From contig NZ_CP116413.1 in the NCBI RefSeq assembly GCF_030064675.1, positions 3,752,001 through 3,816,000 of the forward strand: a DNA stretch of 64,000 nt, given 5' to 3'. Numbering within the stretch: position 1 is the first letter of the stretch; every line of letters begins with the position of its first letter. The position numbers and the translations under genes were made by a program. This DNA is from Crossiella sp. CA-258035. GTDB lineage: Bacteria; Actinomycetota; Actinomycetes; Mycobacteriales; Pseudonocardiaceae. Shown one piece after another: positions 34,436 through 43,511 of this stretch. Under the pieces are notes generated by a model that made no database searches, had not been told where the DNA came from, and saw only the letters and a list, made by a program, of their open reading frames with translations.

Positions 34436-37324
34436 ATGTCCGTACAGCTCGCATTCGGCCTGACCGCCGGAGCTGGGTCGCGCTGCTGGCTGCCCACCTC
34501 CGGCGGCCGAGCCCTGCCCAGACCCGCCGAGGACCGGGCAGGCGCGCACCCGCCCGGCGCTGCCGTCGCCGTCGGACCGGCCGAGGCCAGTCCCGAGGCG
34601 GTCCGGGAAGCGTGCGCGCAGCTGGTCCTGTTGGCGGGCAAGGAGACCGAGGTCGCCGCGGCGGGCGTCGACCTCGGTGGCGGCTTCACCTCGGCCCGGC
34701 TGGCCGGGGCGCACGGCGACCGGCGGGACGCGGTGCTGGCCGCCCTGCGGGTCCTCGGCGCCGAGGGCGCGCACCGGCTGGGCGACCGGGCCGCCGTCCT
34801 GGTGGCGCTGTTCGGGCCGTCAGCGACCAAGCGGGTCGGCGCGGCCGCGCACACCGCGGTCGCCGAGGAGCGCTGGGCGGCGCTGGGCCTGGCCTCCGCG
34901 GCCTCGGACCTGCTCGGCCCGGAGCAGCTGGAGCGCCTGCTCGAACTGCGCGCGCCGGAGGGGATCGACCCGTTCCCGCGCGGCGCGGCCTCCACGCTGG
35001 CCGGGCACCTGGCCAGGGTATTGGCGGGCTATCCCCGGCCACGGCGGTTACAGCTGATCGTCAGCCTGTGTGAGCAGGTGTGCGCGCGGTTGGCCCAGCG
35101 GCAGCAGTTGGCCCGCCTGGCCGCCAAGCAAACCAGTGCGGACCGGATCGACAAGCTCCGCGAACGGCACCAGGAGCACTTCGACGAGGCGATCCTGCAA
35201 CGGCTGGACGGGTCGTTCGACGACCCCCCGACGTTGGCCGCCGCGGCCCGCTGGCGGCCACCCCGGTGGTGGACCGCCAGTGAGCTCCGCCGGTTGGTGC
35301 ACGACGCCATCGCGGCGACCGCGCTGCTGCGGTTCGCCAGGGCCGTCTCCGGTGAAGGTCTCGCGGCCGCCGCGGCGAAGCACCGCGCCGAGCTGGTCGC
35401 CGCCGACGCCTGCCTCACCGACAGCGCGCGGTCCGCGGCCGCCCGCCGCCGCGAGGGCGGCCACAGCCACCCGGCGCGGCCGGGGGTCTACCTGCACCAG
35501 ATGCTCCAGTCGCTGGAGCCGGGGCGGGCGATCACCGGGAAGACCGAGATCGCGGTGCGCACCCGGCTCGCCATGGCGCGCAACTACGGCGTGGTCGTCT
35601 TCGACGCGGTGACCGGCTTGCTGGCGGACCTGGATGACCAACCCCTGCACGAGGACTGGGGTGCCTTCCAGCCGTGGCAGGTCAGCCGGTTGCGCCAGTG
35701 GCGGGCGGCGGCGGGGTTCTCCCGGGCGCCGGGCGGCTGGGAGCAGCCGCCGCTGGCCGACGCGCACGCCGACGGCCCGACGGCGACGCTGGCGCAGCGG
35801 CTGGCCGCCACTCCCGGCGCGGACCCGGCCTCGGTGGAGGAGCCGCACGACCTGCTGTGGTTCGCCGACCTCGCCGACGCGCTGGCGCCCTTCCACGGCA
35901 ACACCTCCGCCACCGCGCGCCCGGCGCGACCGGCGCCCGAGCTGGACTACCGGACGGCCCAGCCGGACCAGGAGCGGCCGCGCGCCGACTCCGTGCCGCT
36001 GGCCGTCGCCGAAGTGGCCCAGCTGGTCGCCTTCGGCGCGTCGCCGCCGCCCCGCTGCCGGAGCTGGGCGGAGCTGGCCGAGGGCGTCAGCGCGGCCGCG
36101 GTGGTCGTCGAGGCCAGCGTGGGCGCCTTTCCCATCCCCGCCGAAGTGTCCACTGTGGACAAAAAGATCATTCCGAACACCGGGCTGACCGTGGAGCTGG
36201 GGCGCGAGCCGCGGCAACTGGCCGACTGGTCCGCCTACATGGGCAACTGCATCGGCGAGTCCTGGTACGCCGAGCAGGCCCGCCGCGGCCAGTGCGTGCT
36301 GATGGCGTTGCGGGACCCGGCCGATGACCGCATCGTGGCCAACCTGGACATCCGGCGGCTCACCGGCGGCTGGCACGCCTTCGAGCTGCGCGCCCGCTTC
36401 AACGACCACCTGGCCCCGGAACTGGTGGAGCAGGTCAAGAAATGGGTGACCGGCCTCCCGGCCCCCGCGCCACCCGCCACCGAGCCCCCGGAGCCCGTGC
36501 CGCCGGTGCGGGCCCGGGGCGGCGCCGCCCGCCGTTCCGCGGCGGCCCGCCTGCCCGTCGAGCTCACCCGCGCGCTGACCGCTGAGGTGGCGCGGGAGCT
36601 GGCCACCTCACCGGTCGCCTCGGCCCGGCGCGTCTATGCCACGCTGGCGCGGGGGATCGGCAAGCCCGGTCAGCCCACCGACTTCGAACCCGAGGCGGCG
36701 GTGATCGCGCTGAAACGCCTCGGCCCGGCCGAGCACGTCGACCTGCTCCGCTCCGCGTTGGAGACCGGGCTCGGCGCGGCCGCGCTGTGGCAGGCCACCC
36801 GGGTCCGGCCACTGGCCGCCGCGGTGAACCGGCTGGACCCGGCGCTGCGCGAGTACGACCGCGTCGCCACACTCACTGGCGCGGAGCCGTTGCCGCGCTC
36901 ACTGCGCGCGCTGGTGCGCCGTGCGGAGATCACCCCGGCGCACGCCATGGACGTGGTGGCGCGGGCGGTCCGGGCGGCGGTGGGCGAACTGGTCTGCGAC
37001 CCGGCGCTGGGCCGGTCGGTGGCCCGCAGGCCCGCGCCGGAGCTGGTGTGCGCGCTGGCGATCTCGGCCACCTGCGCGACACGGTCCACAATGGACGGTG
37101 TGGTGCGGGTGAGCGAGCCGCGGAAGGTGACGGTGCCGGGCTTTCCGGCCAGCGAGCTGTTCGACGAGCAGGGGCCGTGGCAGCGGGCGCTGGCCGCGGC
37201 GGCCGAGCTCGGCGCGCCGGTGGAGGTCTTCGCCGAGCGGATCGCCGAGCACGGGCTGCTGGTCCCGGCGACGTTGCTGGACAAGGGCGGCTGGCCTGCC
37301 CTGTGGCGGCGCGCGCACCGCTGA
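34436..37324 (+). CDS. 962-residue protein of unknown function with PcfJ-like block
   Basis: I do not recognise the full-length family. The protein has no signal peptide or membrane segment, and is Ala/Leu/Arg-rich and mostly helical. Residues about 580-680 stand out: ADWSAYMGNCIGESWYAEQ, RGQCVLMALRDPADDRIVANLDI, FELRARFNDHLAPELVEQVKKWV. The order Cys-Ile-Gly, Gly-x-Cys-Val, substituted strand pairs and a final N-x-x-P segment resembles the PcfJ-like domain described from conjugative plasmids, phages and chromosomal genes, whose function is unknown. A Pro-rich linker (about 680-700) precedes a second helical region rich in Arg. The start at ATG 34436 has only a weak ribosome site. It lies between two LAL regulators and may be cotranscribed with the first. 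Cytoplasmic localisation is an inference. Confidence 0.6.
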   Translation: MSVQLAFGLTAGAGSRCWLPTSGGRALPRPAEDRAGAHPPGAAVAVGPAEASPEAVREACAQLVLLAGKETEVAAAGVDLGGGFTSARLAGAHGDRRDAVLAALRVLGAEGAHRLGDRAAVLVALFGPSATKRVGAAAHTAVAEERWAALGLASAASDLLGPEQLERLLELRAPEGIDPFPRGAASTLAGHLARVLAGYPRPRRLQLIVSLCEQVCARLAQRQQLARLAAKQTSADRIDKLRERHQEHFDEAILQRLDGSFDDPPTLAAAARWRPPRWWTASELRRLVHDAIAATALLRFARAVSGEGLAAAAAKHRAELVAADACLTDSARSAAARRREGGHSHPARPGVYLHQMLQSLEPGRAITGKTEIAVRTRLAMARNYGVVVFDAVTGLLADLDDQPLHEDWGAFQPWQVSRLRQWRAAAGFSRAPGGWEQPPLADAHADGPTATLAQRLAATPGADPASVEEPHDLLWFADLADALAPFHGNTSATARPARPAPELDYRTAQPDQERPRADSVPLAVAEVAQLVAFGASPPPRCRSWAELAEGVSAAAVVVEASVGAFPIPAEVSTVDKKIIPNTGLTVELGREPRQLADWSAYMGNCIGESWYAEQARRGQCVLMALRDPADDRIVANLDIRRLTGGWHAFELRARFNDHLAPELVEQVKKWVTGLPAPAPPATEPPEPVPPVRARGGAARRSAAARLPVELTRALTAEVARELATSPVASARRVYATLARGIGKPGQPTDFEPEAAVIALKRLGPAEHVDLLRSALETGLGAAALWQATRVRPLAAAVNRLDPALREYDRVATLTGAEPLPRSLRALVRRAEITPAHAMDVVARAVRAAVGELVCDPALGRSVARRPAPELVCALAISATCATRSTMDGVVRVSEPRKVTVPGFPASELFDEQGPWQRALAAAAELGAPVEVFAERIAEHGLLVPATLLDKGGWPALWRRAHR

Positions 37325-37414
37325 CCGGGTGCTCCGCGCGGGTGATCTCGGCCGTTGCCGCCATGCCCGGGCCGGTGAGGCGACAGACTGGTGTGCGTGG
37401 CGGAGGGGGCTGGG

Positions 37415-37819
37415 ATGGGCGACGGAATCCAGGGACCGGTGGCGCAGGTCGGTTCCGGGTCACCGCGCGGGCGGTGGCGGACCACCAGAGCCGTGCTGTG
37501 GGCCTTCGTGCCGTTCCTGCTCCTGGTTGGTGTCTCCGGCTGCACCGAGGAAGGCTCGGCCGTGAACGGCCAGACCCCGTACTGCGTCGCCCAGTGGCGC
37601 CTCGCCGACGGGCGCACCGACCGCGGCAGGGTCCTCGGAACCGGCACCGCTCCCGGTGGGACGATCTTCGCCGGGGACGGGTTCGCCTTCTCCTCGGCCG
37701 CACCGCTGCACTGGAGGGTGTGGTGCTTCGGGGCGCTGGGCGTCGGTGGGCTCGGTGTGCTGATCGGCGCGGGCGTGCTGCACCGGTTGGACGTCAAGCG
37801 CCGCCGAACTGGCCGGTGA
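37415..37819 (+). CDS. Small two-helix membrane protein, unknown function
   Basis: A 134-residue ORF with a GGAGGGGG ribosome site before ATG 37415. Two hydrophobic helices are predicted by eye, near residues 28-46 (AVLWAFVPFLLLVGVSG) and 104-124 (WCFGALGVGGLGVLIGAGVL). Between them is an about 55-residue extracytoplasmic loop with two Cys (SGCTEEG, TPYCVAQW), followed by a basic cytoplasmic tail. I do not recognise a family. It follows the 962-residue gene by 90 bases on the same strand, and its last 26 bases overlap the end of the opposite-strand LAL gene. The product is uncertain but coding character is good. Confidence 0.6.
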   Translation: MGDGIQGPVAQVGSGSPRGRWRTTRAVLWAFVPFLLLVGVSGCTEEGSAVNGQTPYCVAQWRLADGRTDRGRVLGTGTAPGGTIFAGDGFAFSSAAPLHWRVWCFGALGVGGLGVLIGAGVLHRLDVKRRRTGR

Positions 37820-40424
37820 GGATGGCGGTGGCCAGGTCGACGCGGGAGCGGTAGCCGCTGCGCTGGAACATCCGGGACAGCCTGCCTTCGACGCTCTTCT
37901 CGCTGGTCTGCAGCAGGGTGGCGAGCTGGCGGTTGCCCAGGCCCTCGGCCACCAGCACGGCCAGCAGCCGCTCGTTCTCGGCGAGGGTGGCCTGCCTGCC
38001 GGGCACCGCGACGCCGTGCCGGCGCATCAGGGTGCGCAGCCAGGAGCGGCTCATCAGCGCGTCCAGTTCCCCGTACCGCTGGTAGGACTCGGCCAGCAGA
38101 GCGGGCGCGCCGATGCCGTAGCGCACCAGACGTTCCAGCACGATGGCCTGTTCCAGTGGTTGTGCCCGCGTGCGCAGCAGGTCCAGTGCCGCCCGCGCCG
38201 CGTGCTGGTCCTCGTGCACGAGCGCGTGCAGGGTGAGCCGGTTCAGTTCGGCGCGTTCGGTGCCCAGTCGCGCCGCCACCTGCTCGACCTTGGCCAGGTA
38301 CGTTGGCAGGCAGCCGGGATCGTCGATGCTGACGTCCAGGTCGGCCAGGGCCAGCCACACCTCGTCGACGTGTGCGAGCACGCCCTCTTGCTCGGCTTGG
38401 CGCACCGCGGCCAGCAGGATCGAGCGCACCCGGCCGGTCTCGCCGAAGGCCCACTCGTACAGCGCCTCGGGCAGGGCCAGCAGGTGTGGCAGCGCGGGGC
38501 CCCTGGCGCGGGCGGCGGCGATGAGCTCCCGGCCGCGGAAGAGCCTGCCGCCGAGCAGCTGGATGGTCGCGGCCAGCTGGCACATCGCGGTCTGGCCGGG
38601 GTCGCAGCCGTTGGGCGCGCTGGTGGCGATCTCCTTGCGGGCCAGCTCCAGCGCTTCCGGGAACCGGCCGTCGCCGACCGCCCGCAGCATCCGGCTCGGC
38701 AGGGCTAGCTGGACCGGCAGATTGGTCTCGGTCAGCAGCCGCTCGGCCCGGTGTGGTTCGCCGAGCACCAGCAGGGCCCCGGTGTGCGCGAGCAGCTCGG
38801 GCACCGGCCGCTCGCCCGCCGCCACCCGCCGCGGCAGGGCGGCCACCTCCTGGTCGAACTCCGAGCGGTCGCCCAGCCACAGGTGGACCAGGGAGCTGAA
38901 GGAGCGGACCTGCTGGGCCACCTCCTCGTCGGCGGCCGGGTCCGCGCGGATCTCCCGCAGCAGCTCCCGCGTCACCAGCCACCGGCCCAGCAGCGTCAGG
39001 GCGAACGCGCGCAACAGCTTGGCGTGCAAGGGAGTGCGGGCTCCTGGGGCGGAGCGGCCCTCGGCGGTCTCGGTCAGCGCGTCCTGGTCGCCGGCGCGGT
39101 GCAGCGCGGTCAGCCGGAGGAAGCAGACCGCCAGCAGCCGTCCGTGCGACAGCTCCTCGGCGTGCGCCCGCAACACCGTCTCCACCGACTCCAGCGCGCC
39201 GGTGGGCTGGCCGTGGGCCAGGCAGGTGTGCGCATGCCGCAGCAGCAGCTCAAGGCGTCCGGCCCGGTCCGCGGTGAGCTCGGTGGCGGCCCGCAGCCAT
39301 GGGATCGCCTGGTCGCCGGGGACGGTGCCGGCGGCGGCGAGCAGATCGGCCAGCGCCCGCTCGGGGTCGACCAGCCTGCCGGCCTGCACGAGCTGGTCGG
39401 GCAGGTAGCCGGGCAGCTCGCAGCTCGCCTGCCCCGACCACAGCGCGAGCACCGCGAGCTGGGCCAGCCTGCGCCGCTCGTACGGGCCCAGCGCCCAGGT
39501 CAGCGCGCCCGCGACCAGTGGCAGCCGGAACGTCCAGCCCGCGCCGCCTCGTCTGCGCCGCAGCACCCCGGCCTCGGCCAGCAACCGCAGCTGGCCCTGC
39601 GCCGCCGGTTCCGGCACGCCCAGCGCCTCGCCGACCAGCCGCGCCGCGGCCGGGCCGAGCGGCCACAGCACCGCGACCGCCTTGGCCGCGGCCCAGGCCG
39701 CCGGGCCCAGACGGCGGATCGCCACCAGCACCTCGTGCTGCTCGGACAGTTCCGGCCTGCCGGGCCACGGGGACAGGTAGGCGTGCCGGTCCACCACCCG
39801 GAGCAGGCCGCTGTCCCTGCCGATCGCCAGCGCGGCCCCGACCGCGGCGGGCCAGCCCCTGGTGATCTGCCACAGCAGGTCGACCAGCGCCGGTTCGGGC
39901 GCCCCGCCGAGCAGCGAGGTGACCAAGGTGGGCAGTGCGGTGCGGGGCAGCGGACGCAGGATCACCTGGTGCAGCAGGCCATCCCGGGACAGTCGCGCCG
40001 CGCCGGCCAGCAACGCCGGGACGCTCTGGCCGCACAACGGCAGCGCGACGGTGCCCACGCACGCGGAACCGGTGCCGGCCAACTGCCGGATGAGCGCCTC
40101 CAGCGAGCCCAGCCCCGCCGGCGGCAGCCGGTGCAGGTCCTTGAGCAGCAGGAGCGTGCCGGCCGCGCCACGCAGCAAGGCGGTCGCGGGGATCAGCTCC
40201 AGCAGGGTGGTGCCGGAAGCCGAGCAGGCGAAGGACAGGTCCACCACCCGCACGTGCGCGAAGTCGTTCGCGCAGTGCCGGTGCAGGTGGTCGGCGACCG
40301 CGTCGAGGTCGGCTCCGGACGGTCCACTGAGGACGGTCAACGGCGGGTGCCCCGGTGTGCGCAGCGCCCGGGCCAGGTCGAGGGCGAGCCGTTCGCCGGG
40401 CGGGACGAAACGGTCAGGCTGCAC
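37794..40424 (-). CDS. LuxR/LAL-family regulator with degenerate P-loop
   Basis: An 876-residue protein with a GTG start. The layout matches LAL regulators: N-terminal ATPase-like domain, a long helical TPR-like middle and a C-terminal LuxR HTH (LLAVLVAEGLGNRQLATLLQTSEKSVEGRLSRMFQRSGYRSRVDLATAILTG as motifs). The P-loop reads VLSGPSGADLDAVAD, so the Lys and Thr/Ser of GxxGxGK[ST] are missing. ATP binding in the usual way is therefore doubtful. The HTH is close to that of the LAL protein at 31751 (SEKTVEGHL versus SEKSVEGRL; GCRSRLDLATA versus GYRSRVDLATA), suggesting an old duplication and similar DNA targets. Separated from GH62 upstream by a hairpin at 40490. Confidence 0.85.
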   Translation of the reverse strand: MQPDRFVPPGERLALDLARALRTPGHPPLTVLSGPSGADLDAVADHLHRHCANDFAHVRVVDLSFACSASGTTLLELIPATALLRGAAGTLLLLKDLHRLPPAGLGSLEALIRQLAGTGSACVGTVALPLCGQSVPALLAGAARLSRDGLLHQVILRPLPRTALPTLVTSLLGGAPEPALVDLLWQITRGWPAAVGAALAIGRDSGLLRVVDRHAYLSPWPGRPELSEQHEVLVAIRRLGPAAWAAAKAVAVLWPLGPAAARLVGEALGVPEPAAQGQLRLLAEAGVLRRRRGGAGWTFRLPLVAGALTWALGPYERRRLAQLAVLALWSGQASCELPGYLPDQLVQAGRLVDPERALADLLAAAGTVPGDQAIPWLRAATELTADRAGRLELLLRHAHTCLAHGQPTGALESVETVLRAHAEELSHGRLLAVCFLRLTALHRAGDQDALTETAEGRSAPGARTPLHAKLLRAFALTLLGRWLVTRELLREIRADPAADEEVAQQVRSFSSLVHLWLGDRSEFDQEVAALPRRVAAGERPVPELLAHTGALLVLGEPHRAERLLTETNLPVQLALPSRMLRAVGDGRFPEALELARKEIATSAPNGCDPGQTAMCQLAATIQLLGGRLFRGRELIAAARARGPALPHLLALPEALYEWAFGETGRVRSILLAAVRQAEQEGVLAHVDEVWLALADLDVSIDDPGCLPTYLAKVEQVAARLGTERAELNRLTLHALVHEDQHAARAALDLLRTRAQPLEQAIVLERLVRYGIGAPALLAESYQRYGELDALMSRSWLRTLMRRHGVAVPGRQATLAENERLLAVLVAEGLGNRQLATLLQTSEKSVEGRLSRMFQRSGYRSRVDLATAILTGQFGGA

Positions 40425-40489
40425 GGTGCTCGCTCATCGAGGGCCACCCTAGCCGGAGCCCGGCGGGACCCGCCTGCCGCACGGGCCGC

Positions 40490-40515
40490 ACCCGGCCGGG
40501 AACACCCGGCCGGGT
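40490..40515. terminator. 11-bp GC hairpin after the GH62 gene
   Basis: ACCCGGCCGGG (40490-40500) and CCCGGCCGGGT (40505-40515) with a four-base loop; each arm itself contains the palindrome CCCGGCCGGG. It lies 16 bases past the GH62 stop on the minus strand and probably ends that transcript before the LAL gene. Confidence 0.7.
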
Positions 40516-40530
40516 GAGGCCACGCGGTGA

Positions 40531-41574
40531 TCAGCAGGTGGAGTTGGTCTGGGTGAGCAGGCCCAGCCGCCAGGGCAGCAGGTTGTAGGGGTCGTTCGCG
40601 GCGGGGTCCTTGCCCTGGTAGAGGTAGCGCAGATTGCACTCGCTGATGGTCATGTTCTGGTCGATGCCGTTGCGGATCAGCTCGCCGTGGCTGATGTCCT
40701 TGGTCCACGGCGTGCCGGTGAAGGTGGTGTTGCCGGCGCGGGCGAACGGGTTGGCCTCGGTGTCGGCGAGTGCCTTCCACGGGCCGGTGATGGCAGGCCC
40801 GGTCCAGGACCGGAAGTAGCGCCTGCCGTCGGAGCCGATGGCCTCCACGATCAGCAGGTACTCCTCGCGGCCGGAGATCTTGTACACGTTGGGCGCCTCG
40901 AACAGCTTGAACTTGTCCGGGTCCCGCATCGCGATCACGGTGTTGCCCATGCCGTTGGGGAAGTTGGCCAGGCTGGTCTCCGAGCGGTAGAGCTGCCCGT
41001 TGTCGTCGCTGGAGAACAGGTGGCACCTGGCGTTGTCGCAGACCACCCAGAAGTCGACCCAGTGGCCGTTGCCGATGTTGTCCCTGATGATCTGCGGCAT
41101 CCCGTTGGCGTAGAACTTCTTCGGCGCGCTCCAGGACCGGGGGTTGCCGATGTCGCGGGTGGTGGCGTAGGCGGCGTTGTCGCCGGTCTGGAAGACCAGG
41201 TACCACAGCCGCTGCGGGGCGAAGTAGAACACGTGCGGCGCGGTCTTGTAGCCGGTGCCGATCGCGGTGGTGTCCAGGTAGTGGTGCTGCGCGGAGTTCG
41301 CCTGCGACCAGTCGGTGAAGTTCAGGTACACCATGCTGTAGGCGCCGTTGTTGTTGGTGGTGCTGGCGAAGACGTGGTAGCGGCCGTTGTGGTGGACCAC
41401 GGTGGGGTCCTTGACCGCGCGGATGTTGTGCGTGGCATCGGACTTCGGCCCGATGACGACGTTGCTGGAGCGCCACTGGAAGCTGGTCGGCAGGGCAGCG
41501 CCGGCCTCGGTGGCGACCGCGGCGAGCGAGGCCGCCACCAGGCTCAGGCAGGTGAGCAGGGATCTGATGCGCAT
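40531..41574 (-). CDS. Secreted GH62 alpha-L-arabinofuranosidase
   Basis: A 347-residue exported protein (signal to about residue 26). Single-domain GH62: base Asp in RAVKDPTVVHHNGRYHV, second Asp in NGHWVDFWVVCDN, acid Glu in FKLFEAPNVYKISG, and the family end LPWRLGLLTQTNSTC. GH62 removes alpha-1,2/1,3-arabinose from arabinoxylan and arabinan. A second GH62 with the same end motif lies at 54468 and differs by an N-terminal extension. It ends after the GH30 xylanase with a gap of 22 bases, so the two probably share a transcript. Confidence is high for the family; substrate preference is open. Confidence 0.95.
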   Translation of the reverse strand: MRIRSLLTCLSLVAASLAAVATEAGAALPTSFQWRSSNVVIGPKSDATHNIRAVKDPTVVHHNGRYHVFASTTNNNGAYSMVYLNFTDWSQANSAQHHYLDTTAIGTGYKTAPHVFYFAPQRLWYLVFQTGDNAAYATTRDIGNPRSWSAPKKFYANGMPQIIRDNIGNGHWVDFWVVCDNARCHLFSSDDNGQLYRSETSLANFPNGMGNTVIAMRDPDKFKLFEAPNVYKISGREEYLLIVEAIGSDGRRYFRSWTGPAITGPWKALADTEANPFARAGNTTFTGTPWTKDISHGELIRNGIDQNMTISECNLRYLYQGKDPAANDPYNLLPWRLGLLTQTNSTC

Positions 41575-41596
41575 GGTCGTGTCTCCATCACGGGTG

Positions 41597-43024
41597 CTAG
41601 CCGGTGATCCGGTAGGTGACCAGCGAGCGGCCGGGCACGGTGGCGGTGAACGCGCCGCCGGTGACCCGGATCGCGGACTGGGCCTTGGTGCTGTTGGCGT
41701 TGTTGGTCAGGTACGGGGTGGCGGTGCCGGTGGTGATGCCGGTGCGCGGCAACGAGAAGCTCAGCGGGGCCGCGCTGTTCGCGGTGTTGAGCGCGACCAC
41801 GGCCAGCGAGCCGTCGCTGTTGCGGTACGCGGACAGCCGCAGCGCGCCGTCGGCGGTGCTCGCGCCGATCCTGGTGGCGTTCGGCCGGATGAACCGGCTG
41901 TAGTTGGCCAGCGCCCACAGCCGCTTGGACACCCGGTAGCTGTCGCCGTCGAGCTGGATGAGGCCGCGGGTGGCGCCGGTGGAGGCGCCGTACCAGTACA
42001 CGTAGCCGTTGACGTTGCCGGTGGTGAGCGCGGTGTGCACGGCCTGGGCGATGGCGAAGCCGTCGTAGCCGCTGCCGTCGTCCCAGCTCTCCTTCCAGGT
42101 CTCGCCCTTGGGGTTCCACTCCGACATCCAGGTGCGCCGGGAGGTCGGCAGCGGGCCGGTGATCTGGCTGGCGTAGGTGTGTCCGGTGTGGACGGACACG
42201 GCGGCCCGCGCGGCCGGGTCGGCCTCGATCGTGTTGGTGTAGGCGTGTTGCTGGTGCCAGCCGAAGGAGTCGCAACAGGTGACCCGCAGGCCCGCGTTCG
42301 CCGCGACCGGCCCGAGCACCTTGGCGAACTCCACCGCCTGGGCCGGGGTGAACCGCATGGAGGAGTAGTCGGTGGTGTAGTCGGGTTCGTTGGTGAACCC
42401 GAGATCGTTGATCCGGATGCCCTCCTGGGCGTAGAACTTGGCGTACTGCACCAGGTAGCCGGCGTACGCGCGCCGCCAGTCACCGCTCGCGCAGGAGGCC
42501 CCGGCCAGGCCGCACAGCGTGCCGCCGTTGGCCTCGTCGCCGTTGGTCTTCATGTAGCCCGGCGCGCTCCAGGCGTTGGCGTAGAAGCGGTTCACCCCGT
42601 ATGCCTTGGCCTGCTTGGCCAGCCACACCTGTTCGGTGTCCTTGCCGTCCCAGACGTAGCGCGGGGTCGCGTTCGGCCCGCCGGGGTTCTTGGGCTGGAT
42701 CGAGGTGCCGGGGGTGGACCCGATGTGCAGCCGCAGGATGGACATGCCGGCCCCCGTGCTGCCGGAGAACAGCAGGTCCAGGACCTCCTTCTGCCGCTGA
42801 GCGGGCAGTCCCGCCGAACCGTGCATGACCGCGGCCCGGCCGAAGGCCTCGGAGAAGCCGAAACCGTCGATCGGCTGGTGGGTCCGCCCGCCGTCGATGG
42901 TGGCCGCGGTGGCCGCGTGCGCCGCGGACGGGCCGAGCAGCAGGGAGCCGAGGCCCAGCAGGGTGGTCGCGGTCAGCACGGCCAGTCGTCCCGGAACGCG
43001 ACGGCGGGTGCGGGTCCTGGGCAT
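41597..43024 (-). CDS. Secreted GH30 xylanase/glucuronoxylanase-type enzyme
   Basis: A 475-residue protein with a signal to about residue 38 (AAHAATAAT); GGAAGG lies seven bases before the ATG. The GH30 barrel shows PIDGFGFSEAFGRA, acid/base Glu in LGFTNEPDYTTDYSS and nucleophile Glu in RRTWMSEWNPKG, followed by the associated beta-sandwich (SLAVVALNTANSAAPLSFSLP). The GFGFSEAFGRA opening points to the subfamily-7-like xylanases rather than the bacterial subfamily-8 glucuronoxylanases, though this is not certain. Cotranscribed with the GH62 gene. The upstream gap holds the palindrome at 43156. Confidence 0.85.
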   Translation of the reverse strand: MPRTRTRRRVPGRLAVLTATTLLGLGSLLLGPSAAHAATAATIDGGRTHQPIDGFGFSEAFGRAAVMHGSAGLPAQRQKEVLDLLFSGSTGAGMSILRLHIGSTPGTSIQPKNPGGPNATPRYVWDGKDTEQVWLAKQAKAYGVNRFYANAWSAPGYMKTNGDEANGGTLCGLAGASCASGDWRRAYAGYLVQYAKFYAQEGIRINDLGFTNEPDYTTDYSSMRFTPAQAVEFAKVLGPVAANAGLRVTCCDSFGWHQQHAYTNTIEADPAARAAVSVHTGHTYASQITGPLPTSRRTWMSEWNPKGETWKESWDDGSGYDGFAIAQAVHTALTTGNVNGYVYWYGASTGATRGLIQLDGDSYRVSKRLWALANYSRFIRPNATRIGASTADGALRLSAYRNSDGSLAVVALNTANSAAPLSFSLPRTGITTGTATPYLTNNANSTKAQSAIRVTGGAFTATVPGRSLVTYRITG

Positions 43025-43155
43025 GGCGGAACCTTCCACGGATGGGCGAGGAACCTGGCAGAGCAACAAGGAGGTTACGTCTGCCGGTTGGCCGTGTCAG
43101 TAGCCCGTGCAGTGGATGTGTGGGCGCGATCTCCTTGCTGGCAAGGGAGTTCGAC

Positions 43156-43169
43156 TCGATTCGAATCGA
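43156..43169. promoter_or_regulatory. Perfect 14-bp palindrome upstream of GH30 xylanase
   Basis: TCGATTCGAATCGA is fully symmetrical, about 130 bases upstream of the GH30 start on the minus strand. It contains the GATTCGA element also found at 10848 and related to the half-sites at 47959. Confidence 0.55.
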
Positions 43170-43511
43170 ATCACAAAGATCCACTGTGGACGGTCAGGCG
43201 ATCGGAGGTCGATGGGTGATGAGTTTGACCATGGTGTGTGGCCGGGCAGGAGCAGCCGTTTCCGCATGTGCGGGTCCGGTTCGGTGGCGATCACCCGCTC
43301 CGCGCGGTGGAAGTACGGCAGGTTCGCCCCGGCGCTGGCGGGTGGCGAGCACGTGGTCTTGCGGCGAGCGGCTCATGCGGTCGTGGACGGCCGCGAAGAG
43401 CGGGTGGCCGGGCATTTCATCGTTGAAACGCATCGATAGCGGCGGGCTCAGGACGTGCCCTGTTGACTGCTGTATGACGTTGTGGCAGCGTCTGCTCACC
43501 CTCAATCCGGA

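Noticed and set aside
31676-34774. 1032-residue minus-strand open frame opposite the LAL gene
   Set aside because: Low-complexity translation, no ribosome site or domain; the plus strand encodes an intact LuxR/LAL protein.
36670-38982. 770-residue minus-strand open frame across three genes
   Set aside because: It runs through the end of the 962-residue gene, the small membrane gene and the start of the LAL gene's 3' part in a different frame; Arg/Pro/Gly-rich and without motifs.
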